This document shows, piece by piece, positions 1 to 7,769 of a stretch of DNA of 10,342 bases. Location of the stretch: positions 1 to 10,342 of the forward strand of contig JAAZYZ010000050.1 in NCBI GenBank assembly GCA_014239355.1, read 5' to 3'. A program made the position numbers and the translations under genes. Within the stretch, counting starts at the first letter, position 1, and the number at the start of each line of letters is the position of its first letter. The stretch comes from Fidelibacterota bacterium. Lineage in GTDB: Bacteria; Marinisomatota; Marinisomatia; SCGC-AAA003-L08; TMED6. Below the pieces are notes generated by a model that saw nothing but the letters and a program-made list of their open reading frames with translations, was not told the origin of the DNA and made no database searches.

Positions 1-1
1 A

Positions 2-157
2 GACATTACAGACTTTATTTCTATTGGTGAAGAAAACGTGGTTGACTACGATGCTTGTCGTGTACAAGGTAATAATTGTGTAACTGCTCCAATATGCCAA
101 GGAGATGGTTATTGCCCTGAAATCGCTGTATCATCCTATATCATTATTTCACGATAA
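2..157 (+). CDS. C-terminal end of an unidentified Cys-rich protein (5' partial)
   Basis: An open frame enters from the left edge in frame 2 and stops at TAA 155-157, giving the last 51 residues of a protein. It begins DITDFISIGEENVVDYDACR and ends VSSYIIISR. Four cysteines lie within about 20 residues (DAC, NNC, PIC, GYC), which suggests disulfides in an exported protein or a metal site, but I recognise no family. There is no T9SS or dockerin tail. The stop is one base before the ATG at 159 of the next gene, so the two are probably co-transcribed. The frame could be a chance extension, but the codon choice reads as coding. Confidence 0.5.
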   Translation, partial: DITDFISIGEENVVDYDACRVQGNNCVTAPICQGDGYCPEIAVSSYIIISR

Positions 158-158
158 C

Positions 159-2090
159 ATGTTATATCTATTTATATTCTTATCTCTTATAATTTGTGAT
201 GATGTTCACATTTGGATATCTTCTATTGAAAGCGATAAAATAGAATTATCTATTAAAAGTGAACAACCTATTTTTGGGTTTGATTTTAAAATAGGGACAT
301 TGAATAATGATGTGTTACCTATAGATTATATTGAAGAAAGTTTTACTAATGGATATTTATCTGAGACTTTATATACCATAAACACAGGGACAGGACTTGT
401 TCCAAATAATAGTTTTCATTGTTTTACAGATGGACAAAATCATTTTTTAAGTGTATCATTAGGCAATAATTTCTTGCCAGCCACAGATAGTACCTTAATG
501 ATGACTATACCTATGATTCCAAATCAAAATAATTTCACTTATTCTATTCAAGATCCTATCTTTTTTACTAAAGATTTAAATTATAATATCATTGAGTTAG
601 ATGTTGAATATGGTTTAATTGAGTATCAGAATGGCTGGCCTTTTACTGATTCAGATAAAATATTAGGAGCACCAGCAATTTTTGATGTTAATCAAGATGG
701 TATAACCGAAATAATTTTTAGTGATTATGCTGGCAGGGTTTTTATTTCTGGACCGGATGGAGAAATATTATTTAGTTTTGATACTGGAAATCAAATTTGG
801 AGTTCACCGACTATTGCAGATTTAAATAATGATGGTATATATGAAATTATTATTTCATCAAAAGACCAATATTTATATGTTTTAAATGCTCAGGCTGAAT
901 TATTGATGTCTTATAATGCTAATCAATATTTATTAGGAACTCCAGCTATTGGCAATATTGATTTAGATTCTGATTTAGAAATTATATTTGGAGGTTATTC
1001 TAATCAAGGAAAAATATTTGCAATTAATTTAGATGGGACAGATGTATCTGGATTCCCTATTACGATTAATGAAAAAATACAGAGAGGTGTTGCATTAGCA
1101 GATTTAAATCAGAATAATTTAAGTGATATTATTTTTGGGACGGATTCAGAAAATATGTATGCATTATATGATAATGGAGATATCGCATTTACTGTGGAAG
1201 TAGATGGCGATATTCGTAGTGCTCCATCAGTGGTAAAGATGGGTAGTGAGCATTTAATTTTAGCTGGCTCACGTGGTGATTATTTATATGGGATTACTGA
1301 ATCAGGCCAAATTAAATTCACATATCATACAGGTGATAAAGTTGATAGTTCTCCCATTATTCTTGAATATAATAATGAGGTAATAATTTTATTTGGTTCA
1401 TCAAATGGGAATTTATATGCTATTGATACCAATGGACAAAATATTATAGGGTTTCCAATTAATATTGGCTCAGCTATTGAGTCTTCTCCTAGTATTGCTG
1501 ATTTTAATGGAGATGGAGTTCCAGAAATTGTAGTTTCTTCTGTTTCTAATGATTTAAAGATTTATAATTTAAATGGTACGGAATATGCGCATATTCCAAT
1601 TCTTTTTGAATTTCCCTTTTCTGGTCATCCAGTTATTGATGATGTTGACCTAGATGGAGATTTAGATATATTTGTAGGTACTACAAATGGTATGGTGGGG
1701 ATTGACATCAAAGATATTAATGGTACAACAGAAGGTTATTGGAATCAATTTCGTAATAATTTAAATAGAACAGGATATATTGAATCTGATCAAATACTTA
1801 ATAATACTAATCTTGATATATTATCAGAATTTATATTATTTAATCCTTATCCTAATCCATTTAATCCATCTACTAGTATTAGATATTATATTCCAGAAGC
1901 AGCACAAGTACAAATCTCAATACATGACATTACGGGGAGAAAGGTTGTTGATATATTAGAACAAAAATTTCTAAATTCTGGATATCATTCAATTGAATGG
2001 GAAGCATCTAAATTTTCTTCAGGAAAATATTTTGTATATTTAATATCAGATAATATTCAATTATCAAAATCTATAACATTAATAAAATAA
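159..2090 (+). CDS. Secreted FG-GAP/VCBS-repeat beta-propeller protein with T9SS type A sorting domain
   Basis: A 643-residue exported protein. Residues 1-13 are a hydrophobic leader (MLYLFIFLSLIIC). Residues ~170-520 carry repeated Ca-binding FG-GAP/VCBS-like motifs: FDVNQDGITEIIF (~175), ADLNNDGIYEIII (~219), NIDLDSDLEIIFG (~265), ADLNQNNLSDIIFG (~314), ADFNGDGVPEIVV (~447) and DDVDLDGDLDIFVG (~494). They alternate with PQQ-like blades such as GNLYAIDTNGQ, so an extracellular beta-propeller is expected. From ~561 to the end is a T9SS type A C-terminal domain (NPYPNPFNPSTSIRYYIP ... GRKV ... SSGKYFVYL), which marks the protein for type IX secretion and surface attachment or release. No enzymatic motif is visible; adhesion or ligand binding is inference. 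I prefer the ATG at 159. The in-frame ATG at 105 would overlap the previous gene by 53 nt and abuts its AAGGAG with no spacer, although it would add a charged n-region. The leader ends in Cys but is a poor lipobox. Confidence 0.85.
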   Translation: MLYLFIFLSLIICDDVHIWISSIESDKIELSIKSEQPIFGFDFKIGTLNNDVLPIDYIEESFTNGYLSETLYTINTGTGLVPNNSFHCFTDGQNHFLSVSLGNNFLPATDSTLMMTIPMIPNQNNFTYSIQDPIFFTKDLNYNIIELDVEYGLIEYQNGWPFTDSDKILGAPAIFDVNQDGITEIIFSDYAGRVFISGPDGEILFSFDTGNQIWSSPTIADLNNDGIYEIIISSKDQYLYVLNAQAELLMSYNANQYLLGTPAIGNIDLDSDLEIIFGGYSNQGKIFAINLDGTDVSGFPITINEKIQRGVALADLNQNNLSDIIFGTDSENMYALYDNGDIAFTVEVDGDIRSAPSVVKMGSEHLILAGSRGDYLYGITESGQIKFTYHTGDKVDSSPIILEYNNEVIILFGSSNGNLYAIDTNGQNIIGFPINIGSAIESSPSIADFNGDGVPEIVVSSVSNDLKIYNLNGTEYAHIPILFEFPFSGHPVIDDVDLDGDLDIFVGTTNGMVGIDIKDINGTTEGYWNQFRNNLNRTGYIESDQILNNTNLDILSEFILFNPYPNPFNPSTSIRYYIPEAAQVQISIHDITGRKVVDILEQKFLNSGYHSIEWEASKFSSGKYFVYLISDNIQLSKSITLIK

Positions 2091-2104
2091 GGGGCAGTAT
2101 ATAG

Positions 2105-2803
2105 ATGAGACAGATTATTTTTAGTTTATTATTTTCAGCTTTTATGTTTGGGCTAGATTATTCATTAGAAGATGTTAATACTACTTCTCCAACTTATCAG
2201 AATTTTGTAGGCCCATCTTATTTCCAAAACAATGATTTTTCAGATCATAATAAATTAGTTTCAATTAATTATTTTGGTTGGGAAACATGAAATAGTTGAC
2301 GGCCATTATTTGCACAGTTGTGTGATTTAAGTAATCAAGGAGTATGGGATACTACAAATGCAATTTTAATTGGAGTGGGAATAGGAGCTGGTGGAAATAA
2401 CGGTTTAAGTGGAATGATTGATCAAGATGGAGTAAATGCTCCTTGGGTTCAAGACCCTTCTGAAGAAATTTGGGATCAATTTTTAGGAGAAAATGCTCCA
2501 CGTAGGCAAATTGTTTTATTAGATTTTAATTTAGAAAAAAGATTTCAAGAACAATATGGATCAGAATTAAGTCCACAAGAGGAAATTGAATTACTGACAG
2601 CAATTCAAGAACTTATTGATGAAGCATCAAGCATTTTAGGTGATTTAAATGATGATAATAATTTAAATATATTAGATGTAATTATCTTAGTTGACATGTC
2701 ATTAGGAGGTACAGAAATAGATTTAAATGGAGATATTAATGGTGATGGTGGGATTAATGTACTAGATATAGTATTATTAGTAAATTTAATTTTATCAAAT
2801 TAA
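2105..2803 (+). CDS. Exported thioredoxin-fold selenoprotein with UxxU motif and C-terminal dockerin (two in-frame UGA)
   Basis: Read through two in-frame TGA codons this is one 232-residue protein; without recoding it splits into 61- and 161-residue pieces in the same frame. Residues 1-16 are a signal peptide (MRQIIFSLLFSAFMFG). Residues ~50-75 read LVSINYFGWET-U62-NS-U65-RPLFAQL, the beta1 strand, redox motif and helix start of a thioredoxin fold with selenocysteine at both CxxC positions. The region to ~177 is poorly conserved to my eye. Residues 178-232 are two dockerin-type Ca loops (GDLNDDNNLNILDVIILVD and GDINGDGGINVLDIVLLVN). A SECIS-like hairpin follows the second UGA. UxxU is known from the SelL diselenide family, but this is not clearly a SelL orthologue. 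The likely role is thiol/disulfide or peroxide chemistry outside the cytoplasm; the substrate is unknown. AAGGGG lies about 10 nt before the ATG. The gene starts 14 nt after the propeller gene. The alternative is a pseudogene, made unlikely by both stops landing on redox positions with no frameshift. Confidence 0.82.
2288..2290 (+). other. In-frame UGA, predicted selenocysteine (residue 62)
   Basis: TGA in the frame of the 2105-2803 gene, directly after the strand and loop NYFGWET, at the N-terminal (nucleophile) position of a thioredoxin-type CxxC. Read as Sec it gives U62-N-S-U65. The AGUU of the downstream hairpin lies 26-29 nt after this codon. Confidence 0.8.
2297..2299 (+). other. In-frame UGA, predicted selenocysteine (residue 65)
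   Basis: Second TGA of the pair, three codons after the first, at the resolving-Cys position of the redox motif and followed by RPLFAQL, the usual amphipathic helix start. The AGUU loop of the hairpin lies at +17 to +20 after this codon, the canonical bacterial SECIS distance. Confidence 0.8.
2310..2325 (+). promoter_or_regulatory. SECIS-like hairpin downstream of the UGA pair
   Basis: UUGCAC-AGUU-GUGUGA folds as a 6-bp stem (2310-2315 with 2320-2325; pairs U-A, U.G, G.U, C-G, A-U, C-G) with loop AGUU at 2316-2319. It lies inside the coding sequence, as bacterial SECIS elements do, with the loop 17-20 nt after the second UGA. The E. coli fdhF SECIS, as I recall it, has AGGU at about +18 to +21. 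Two pairs are wobbles, so the stem alone is weak evidence; its position and the match to the other selenoprotein gene raise confidence. Confidence 0.55.
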
Positions 2804-2821
2804 AAAATAGGAATATTGATT

Positions 2822-2962
2822 ATGAACAATTGTAAAAGAGAACATAATGACAGAAGAGGTAATGATCGTAGAATTAACTCTATATCCGTCACAAATGATA
2901 GACGTACAAATAGCAGAAGATCTGGAGTTGATAGAAGAGCTTTACTTAGCGGTCAAGTATAA
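2822..2962 (+). CDS. 46-residue Arg-rich small protein with DRR repeats
   Basis: A short ATG..TAA frame of 46 residues, MNNCKREHNDRRGNDRRINS then ISVTNDRRTNSRRSGVDRRA and LLSGQV. NDRR occurs three times, followed by SRRSGVDRR, spaced by short polar linkers, so the protein is very basic and probably disordered. RRSGxDRR stretches are seen in small bacterial proteins of unknown role. A TAGGAA about 9 nt upstream could act as a ribosome site. It begins 18 nt after the UxxU gene and its last 17 nt overlap the 3' end of the convergent gene on the minus strand. The internal repetition argues for a real product; the short length and AGA/CGT-rich composition leave chance possible. Nucleic-acid binding would be a guess. 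Confidence 0.5.
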   Translation: MNNCKREHNDRRGNDRRINSISVTNDRRTNSRRSGVDRRALLSGQV

Positions 2963-4823
2963 TAGAACTTAAAATAACAATATCTAGTACATTAATCCCA
3001 TTATCTTGGTTAAGATCAGCTAATTGATTATAATTAGCATCAAACAGTATAATATTTACAATTAATACTATATCTAATATATTGAGTATTCCATCTTGAT
3101 TTAAATCTCCCAATAGTTGTTCTTCGCCTAATAATTCTTCAATAATTTCAATCATCCAAGCAATATCAATTTCATTATTTGCATATTCTAATAATCCAGT
3201 AGGCCCTACTATAAAATCTCTTGGATATGGGGAACCATCATTTGGTAAGTAATATAAATCATAGGTATTTCCTCCATCAACACCACCATTACTCCCTGGA
3301 TCAAATAAAATGGGATATGTTAAACTATTTTCATCTATAAATGTATCAACATTCATAGTATTGCTAATGCCAAGCATAATCACATCTTGATTTTCATATT
3401 CTTGCCATATAGCTGTTTCCATATCCGATAACTCCGGACTACATACAGGTCATCCAGGAGCAAAAAATGCCATTACTACAATATGGTCTTGATAATCTGA
3501 TAATTTAAATGTGCCAGTGCCATTAGCAATAATATCTAATTCAAAATCTGGAGCTTCTTCTCCCACATTAGCTCCATTTACATTTCCATTGGTTTGGCAT
3601 TTAACTTCAAATTCATCAGTATCATTTGATAATATTCCATATGAACCTGAGGCATTAATTTCATTTGCTGTGTATTCAATATTAATTGTTTGGTAACTAC
3701 CTGGCTCAATATCTTGTATAGTATTTAATATTTCAAAATCTGGATGTGTTATATAATCACTAGCGATTAATGTTTGATTACCATTATTTATCACATTTAC
3801 ATTCATGATATGTGATTCTCCATCTTCTACATATGGATAATTAATTTCATAATTACTTAAATCTATATCTGGGCCATTAATTATGCCATACTCAAAAACT
3901 TGCAGACTTTTCCATTCTGCTGAATACACAAAATTATTTTTCATTGCAATCGCCATGGTTCTGCGAGTTGTATTTTTATAACCCCCAATATTTAAATTAA
4001 TTCCATCCCACTCTAATATTTCCACATCATCCCAATCTGATACAGCGATTTTATTTCCTGATACGGCTAATCGATTTGCAAGGCAGCTTGTATTATAAGT
4101 TGCAAGAATTGATAAATTTTCTGGATCAAATACTGTGACACCATCAGTGCCTAAAGCGGTATATAGAAATTCTCTCTCATTATCTAGCTGTATATCTTTA
4201 ATTGCATTAGGCATTTCAAATGAATTTAATATTATAGGATTGGATGGGTTAGATAAATCAATAGTTAATAGATTAAATTGATCTCCTACATAGGCAGTAT
4301 TATTTTTTAATGTCACAGTCCATGCATTTTCTGTTTCTAATCTACCATAATAGGTTGGATTTTCTGGATTAGCAATATTATAAAACAACACACCATCTTC
4401 ATGTGCTGCAACAGCTAAAAGATTATCATCTATATCTAAATTTTCTAAATTATATCCATTACTGTTATTTAAATATCCTATATATTGTGGATTAGATGGG
4501 TTGCTGATATCAATAACTGCTACTCCATTTTTTGCTGTAATATATGCATAGTTCTCAATTATTTTTATACAGTTTGGTTTTGAATTTCCACCGCCGCCAT
4601 TATTATTAAGTGTAAAATTTCTTAAGTGATTTAATTGTTCAGGATTTGAAATATCATAAAAATCAATTCCACCAAATAACCCAGTAACAATTAATATATT
4701 ATTAATATAGTCTATATCTGAAATATGATCTACTGAAGGGTCATCATAATCATGCAATCTTAAATTTAATCCAATTAAAAATGTAACATGTAGTATTATC
4801 ATTATAATTATTCTATAGACCAT
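2946..4823 (-). CDS. Exported LVIVD-propeller / Ig-like / peroxiredoxin-like selenoprotein (UxxC) with C-terminal dockerin
   Basis: One 625-residue protein if the TGA at 3452-3450 is read as Sec458; otherwise it is cut into 457 residues plus a headless tail in the same frame. Residues 1-20 are a signal peptide (MVYRIIIMIILHVTFLIGLN). Residues ~25-310 are an LVIVD-type propeller with the repeated phrase DISNPENPTYYG / DISNPSNPQYIG / DLSNPSNPIILN. Residues ~318-410 are an Ig-like strand domain (MNVNVINNGNQTL). Residues ~421-560 are an AhpC/TSA-type redoxin: GEEAPDFEL, then VVMAFFAPG-U458-PV-C461-SPELSDMETAIWQEY, later YPRDFIVGPTG with the likely cis-Pro. Residues 570-625 are a dockerin pair (GDLNQDGILNILDIVLIVN, ADLNQDNGINVLDIVILSS). 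An in-frame TTG at 4853 is possible, but the ATG at 4823 gives the cleaner signal peptide. A TATAAT on the minus strand at 4835-4830 would place transcription start near the ATG. The gene is divergent from the barrel gene across a 42-nt gap. Confidence 0.83.
3424..3438 (-). promoter_or_regulatory. SECIS-like hairpin downstream of the UGA
   Basis: On the minus strand UCCG (3438-3435) pairs with CGGA (3427-3424) around the 7-nt loop GAGUUAU; a G.U pair can extend the stem by one. AGUU occupies +17 to +20 after the UGA, the same offset and tetranucleotide as in the UxxU gene at 2316-2319. A short but GC-rich stem in an AT-rich gene, at the distance expected for a bacterial SECIS. Confidence 0.55.
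3450..3452 (-). other. In-frame UGA, predicted selenocysteine (residue 458)
   Basis: TGA sits exactly at the first Cys of the redoxin motif: FFAPG-U-PVC-SPEL, where TlpA/AhpC-TSA relatives normally have FFAxWCxxCxxE. The second Cys (TGT at 3443-3441) is kept, giving a UxxC redox centre. Confidence 0.82.
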
Positions 4824-4865
4824 GTTTATATTATAGTATCTATTTTTTATCAAAGAAAGTCATTT

Positions 4866-7505
4866 ATGAAACATATATTTTTATTAAGTCTAATTTTATT
4901 ACAAATCTTGGGAGCTCAACCTGGGCGTGATGATAAAAAAGCATATCGAATGCCAGGAACAGGAGTAATTTCAGGAGAAGTTATTAATGATAAGACTGGC
5001 ACACCTATTGAATATGCATCTATTACTTTAATTAATAAAGAATCCGATGAGATTATTGAAGGACAATTAACAGATGATTTAGGTTTTTTTGTGTTTCAAG
5101 AACTTAGGAAAGGGTATTATTTTGTAGAAATTAATTTTATGGGAGTTGAGCCGTGGAAATCTAATGAAATTCACATTTCTAAAAAAAATAATCGAATTAA
5201 TATCGGTAGAATAGAATTAAAAAACAAATTTATTGAAACTGCTTCAGTTGATATTAAAGAGACAAAAGAAATATATGAATTTGAAACAGATAAGATAGTA
5301 TATAATCCAGAAAATGATATTATTGCCTCTGCTGGTTCTGCTGAGGATGTATTAGGGAATGCTCCAATGGTAACTGTTGATCAAGATGGAGAAGTTCAGC
5401 TTCGAGGAAAATCTAATGTAAACATTTTAGTTGATGGTAGAAAAAATAGAATTGACTTAGCTAATATTGCTGGTTCTCAAATTGAGAAAGTAGAGGTGAT
5501 TACATCTCCATCAGCTAAATATGATCCAGAGGGGATGGCTGGTATTATCAATATTGTTCTTAAGAAAGGTTCAACTGATGGTTTTACTGGAAATATTAAA
5601 GTCAATGGTGGACATAATGAGTACCATAGTATGGATGACATACATGGTTTAAATGCATTTGGTAATTACAAAAAAGGGCCTTTAAATTTATTCTCATCTA
5701 TTGGGCTTAATAATAAAAAAATATATAAATATGGATATAGAAATACGATTACCACCTATACAGATACAGTGCCAAGTCTTATGCAAGGGCATCTTATCTA
5801 TGGCCCAGACATCGTTGACTCTTTATTTTATAATTATGATAATAATATAGATCGTTCAAGTGCTAGTCTTCGATTTGGGCTTGATTATTTTTTTGATTAT
5901 AATTTAACATTAACATCAGAGTTTAAAATTTCAAATTATACAAAGGTTGATTCGACAACTCAAACTTTTATAGCACCTGCAGGTTTTTCTGAAGGAGTTG
6001 CTGAAGAATCAGGGAAAGATAAGCCTAACTTTGATTTAGAATATTTATTTATTTTAGAAAAAGAATTTAAAGTCCCAGAACAAGAATTAAAATTTTCCTT
6101 TTCTATAGATAAAGGAGAAGATTATGAAACTAGTAAACTTCTTTATAGTAATTATGAGGATACTAAGTCTACCAATCTTGAAAATAGTATCGAGATAGAT
6201 TTTAATTATAAAACTCCGTTTTTATCTAATCAAAAAATTGAGTTTGGTTATGATGGTAGATTAATAGATAATACTAATACTTTAACTTTTGATTCTCAAT
6301 TTATTAAGTTTTCTTATGATACTATGGTTACTATGGTTGATAATACATTTGAATTTAAAAGAGATATTCATGCTTTTTTTATAGAGTATGAAAATCAACT
6401 TACAGAAAAATTAAGTTTTAAACCTAGCTTTCGATATGAATATATAGATAAGGAAGTTAGATTTGCGTCACCAATTGGAATTAATCTATATGCTTATTAT
6501 AATTTATTAGATGATATAATTCGGGCGGCAGATGAAAACTCTCCTTACAGTATAAATAGATCTGCATCTTATCCAAGTTTACATATACAATATAACTTTA
6601 CTAAGACTCAAAGTCTAACATTTGGATTTAGTAAAAGAGTAGATAGGCCTGGTGGTGGTCACGGTGGTTCTTGGCAAATTATGCCATTTCCAAGAAACAT
6701 TTATAATGAACGATTTATTTTTGTGGGGAACCCTTATTTAAAGCCAGAGTATTCAGATCAATATGAGATTAATTATTCTCGCCCCATTCCTATGGGCTTT
6801 GCCAATGTAAATATTTTTTATAATGAAGTAAGTAATTTAATCGATTGGTATGATGATGATAGTTATGGTTATGGTGATATACTAACATTTAGAAATGTAG
6901 ATAATGCTTATACTTCAGGTATTAATTTTTTTACTATGCTTATGGGGCAAACTTTAGGTGGAGGATATAACAGAACTACTCAGAGAGATGATGATAATCC
7001 AGATGATTATGAGTTAAATGAACAGAGTGAGCGTTTTAATATTTTTAGTAAAATTAAATTGCCTGAAGAATATATTAAATTATTTGATTTTGAATTTGGC
7101 CTTTTTTGGATGAAAAGCAAAGTTCCAAGTGGTACAATGTTTGGTGATAAAGGAACAGCTTGGGCAAATCTTGGCTTTTCTAAAAAACTTATGGATAACA
7201 GATTAACTTGTTCCTTTACAATTGATAATTTGTTTGATAGTGGAGGGTTTCAAATGAAAAGAACCAAGCCTGTCCCTTCCTATTTTTATAATACTGGTAC
7301 AGCAAATGGACAGATTCAAGAGTCCATGTTTAGTTATGAGGAAGCAAGTGAGTTTTCAGATATATCTAGTAGGCGATCTGGAAGAACTTTTAAGCTCACT
7401 CTCAAATATCAATTAGGTAAAATAGTTGATGATAAAAAAAATAAATTTGGAAGACAGCAACGTGATGATGGTGATGGTGGTGGTATGATGGATATGGGTT
7501 ATTAA
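4866..7505 (+). CDS. TonB-dependent-receptor-like outer-membrane beta-barrel protein with CarboxypepD_reg domain
   Basis: An 879-residue outer-membrane protein. Residues 1-18 are a signal peptide (MKHIFLLSLILLQILGAQ). Residues ~34-105 are a carboxypeptidase-regulatory-like Ig domain (ISGEVINDKTGTPIEYASIT ... DLGFFVF), usual in FCB SusC-like and OMP_b-brl_3 receptors. Residues ~145-235 are a plug domain: SAEDVLGNAPMVTVDQDGEV, then VQLRGKSNVNILVDG and IEKVEVITSPSAKYDPEGMA. From ~240 to ~865 follow alternating aromatic-rich amphipathic strands typical of a 20-plus-strand barrel (RVDRPGGGHGG, NPYLKPEYSDQYEINYSRP, FTIDNLFDSGGFQ). The protein ends in an Asp/Gly/Met-rich tail, DDGDGGGMMDMGY, after the last strand. 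Import of an unknown ligand is the family role; no SusD partner is adjacent, so a polysaccharide locus is not supported. The final TAA overlaps the stop of the convergent lipoprotein gene. Confidence 0.9.
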   Translation: MKHIFLLSLILLQILGAQPGRDDKKAYRMPGTGVISGEVINDKTGTPIEYASITLINKESDEIIEGQLTDDLGFFVFQELRKGYYFVEINFMGVEPWKSNEIHISKKNNRINIGRIELKNKFIETASVDIKETKEIYEFETDKIVYNPENDIIASAGSAEDVLGNAPMVTVDQDGEVQLRGKSNVNILVDGRKNRIDLANIAGSQIEKVEVITSPSAKYDPEGMAGIINIVLKKGSTDGFTGNIKVNGGHNEYHSMDDIHGLNAFGNYKKGPLNLFSSIGLNNKKIYKYGYRNTITTYTDTVPSLMQGHLIYGPDIVDSLFYNYDNNIDRSSASLRFGLDYFFDYNLTLTSEFKISNYTKVDSTTQTFIAPAGFSEGVAEESGKDKPNFDLEYLFILEKEFKVPEQELKFSFSIDKGEDYETSKLLYSNYEDTKSTNLENSIEIDFNYKTPFLSNQKIEFGYDGRLIDNTNTLTFDSQFIKFSYDTMVTMVDNTFEFKRDIHAFFIEYENQLTEKLSFKPSFRYEYIDKEVRFASPIGINLYAYYNLLDDIIRAADENSPYSINRSASYPSLHIQYNFTKTQSLTFGFSKRVDRPGGGHGGSWQIMPFPRNIYNERFIFVGNPYLKPEYSDQYEINYSRPIPMGFANVNIFYNEVSNLIDWYDDDSYGYGDILTFRNVDNAYTSGINFFTMLMGQTLGGGYNRTTQRDDDNPDDYELNEQSERFNIFSKIKLPEEYIKLFDFEFGLFWMKSKVPSGTMFGDKGTAWANLGFSKKLMDNRLTCSFTIDNLFDSGGFQMKRTKPVPSYFYNTGTANGQIQESMFSYEEASEFSDISSRRSGRTFKLTLKYQLGKIVDDKKNKFGRQQRDDGDGGGMMDMGY

Positions 7506-7747
7506 AAACCTAAACTAAGATTTGATTGTACACAATCATTTACTAACAGTTCGATATTTTCATATGTAATTTCTGTAAGTTTTTTCATCTGTGACACTTG
7601 TGTTTTTACACAATCACAGATTTCAATTGGGTACCCACTTTGATTTACAAATTCTAGGCATACTGAATTATCAAATTCAGTTCTTTCTAATTGAGAGTTA
7701 CATGAATAAAAAAATAAGGCCATTATTATTATCAATTTAATTTTCAT
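7502..7747 (-). CDS. Small Cys-rich lipoprotein, unknown function
   Basis: An 81-residue product. Residues 1-16 form a lipoprotein signal with lipobox-like FFYSC (Cys16 would be lipidated), followed by NSQLE. The mature part holds four more cysteines at 30, 44, 46 and 72 (VC, ICDC, DC), enough for two disulfides, and a predicted helix MKKLTEITYENIELLVNDC. No family recognised. It lies 22 nt downstream of the SixA-like gene, probably the last gene of that operon, and its TAA overlaps the TAA of the convergent barrel gene within TTAA at 7502-7505. No clear ribosome site precedes the ATG. Confidence 0.7.
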   Translation of the reverse strand: MKIKLIIIMALFFYSCNSQLERTEFDNSVCLEFVNQSGYPIEICDCVKTQVSQMKKLTEITYENIELLVNDCVQSNLSLGF

Positions 7748-7769
7748 AGTTATATAATTTACATTAAAA

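Noticed and set aside
105..158. N-terminal extension of the propeller protein from the ATG at 105
   Set aside because: It overlaps the upstream frame by 53 nt, and the AAGGAG at 99-104 touches the ATG with no spacer; the ATG at 159 follows the upstream stop directly. Not fully excluded.
2105..2803. Pseudogene or sequencing-error reading of the split frame
   Set aside because: Both fragments share one frame with no indel, and both stops hit CxxC positions; a second gene in the window shows the same behaviour.
2318..2803. Independent gene starting at TTG 2318
   Set aside because: It would begin inside the thioredoxin helix, with no signal peptide or ribosome site; it is the downstream half of the UxxU gene.
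2946..3422. Independent gene starting at the ATG at 3422 on the minus strand
   Set aside because: It would begin inside the redoxin domain, ten residues after the active site, with no leader.
3511..3696. Plus-strand 61-residue open frame
   Set aside because: Antisense to the Ig/redoxin part of the selenoprotein gene, with no protein-like features.
4824..4865. Promoter in the 42-nt divergent gap (TATAAT on the minus strand at 4835-4830)
   Set aside because: The -10 word is perfect but no matching -35 is found, and such words are common in AT-rich DNA; it would imply a near-leaderless transcript. Not listed as a feature.
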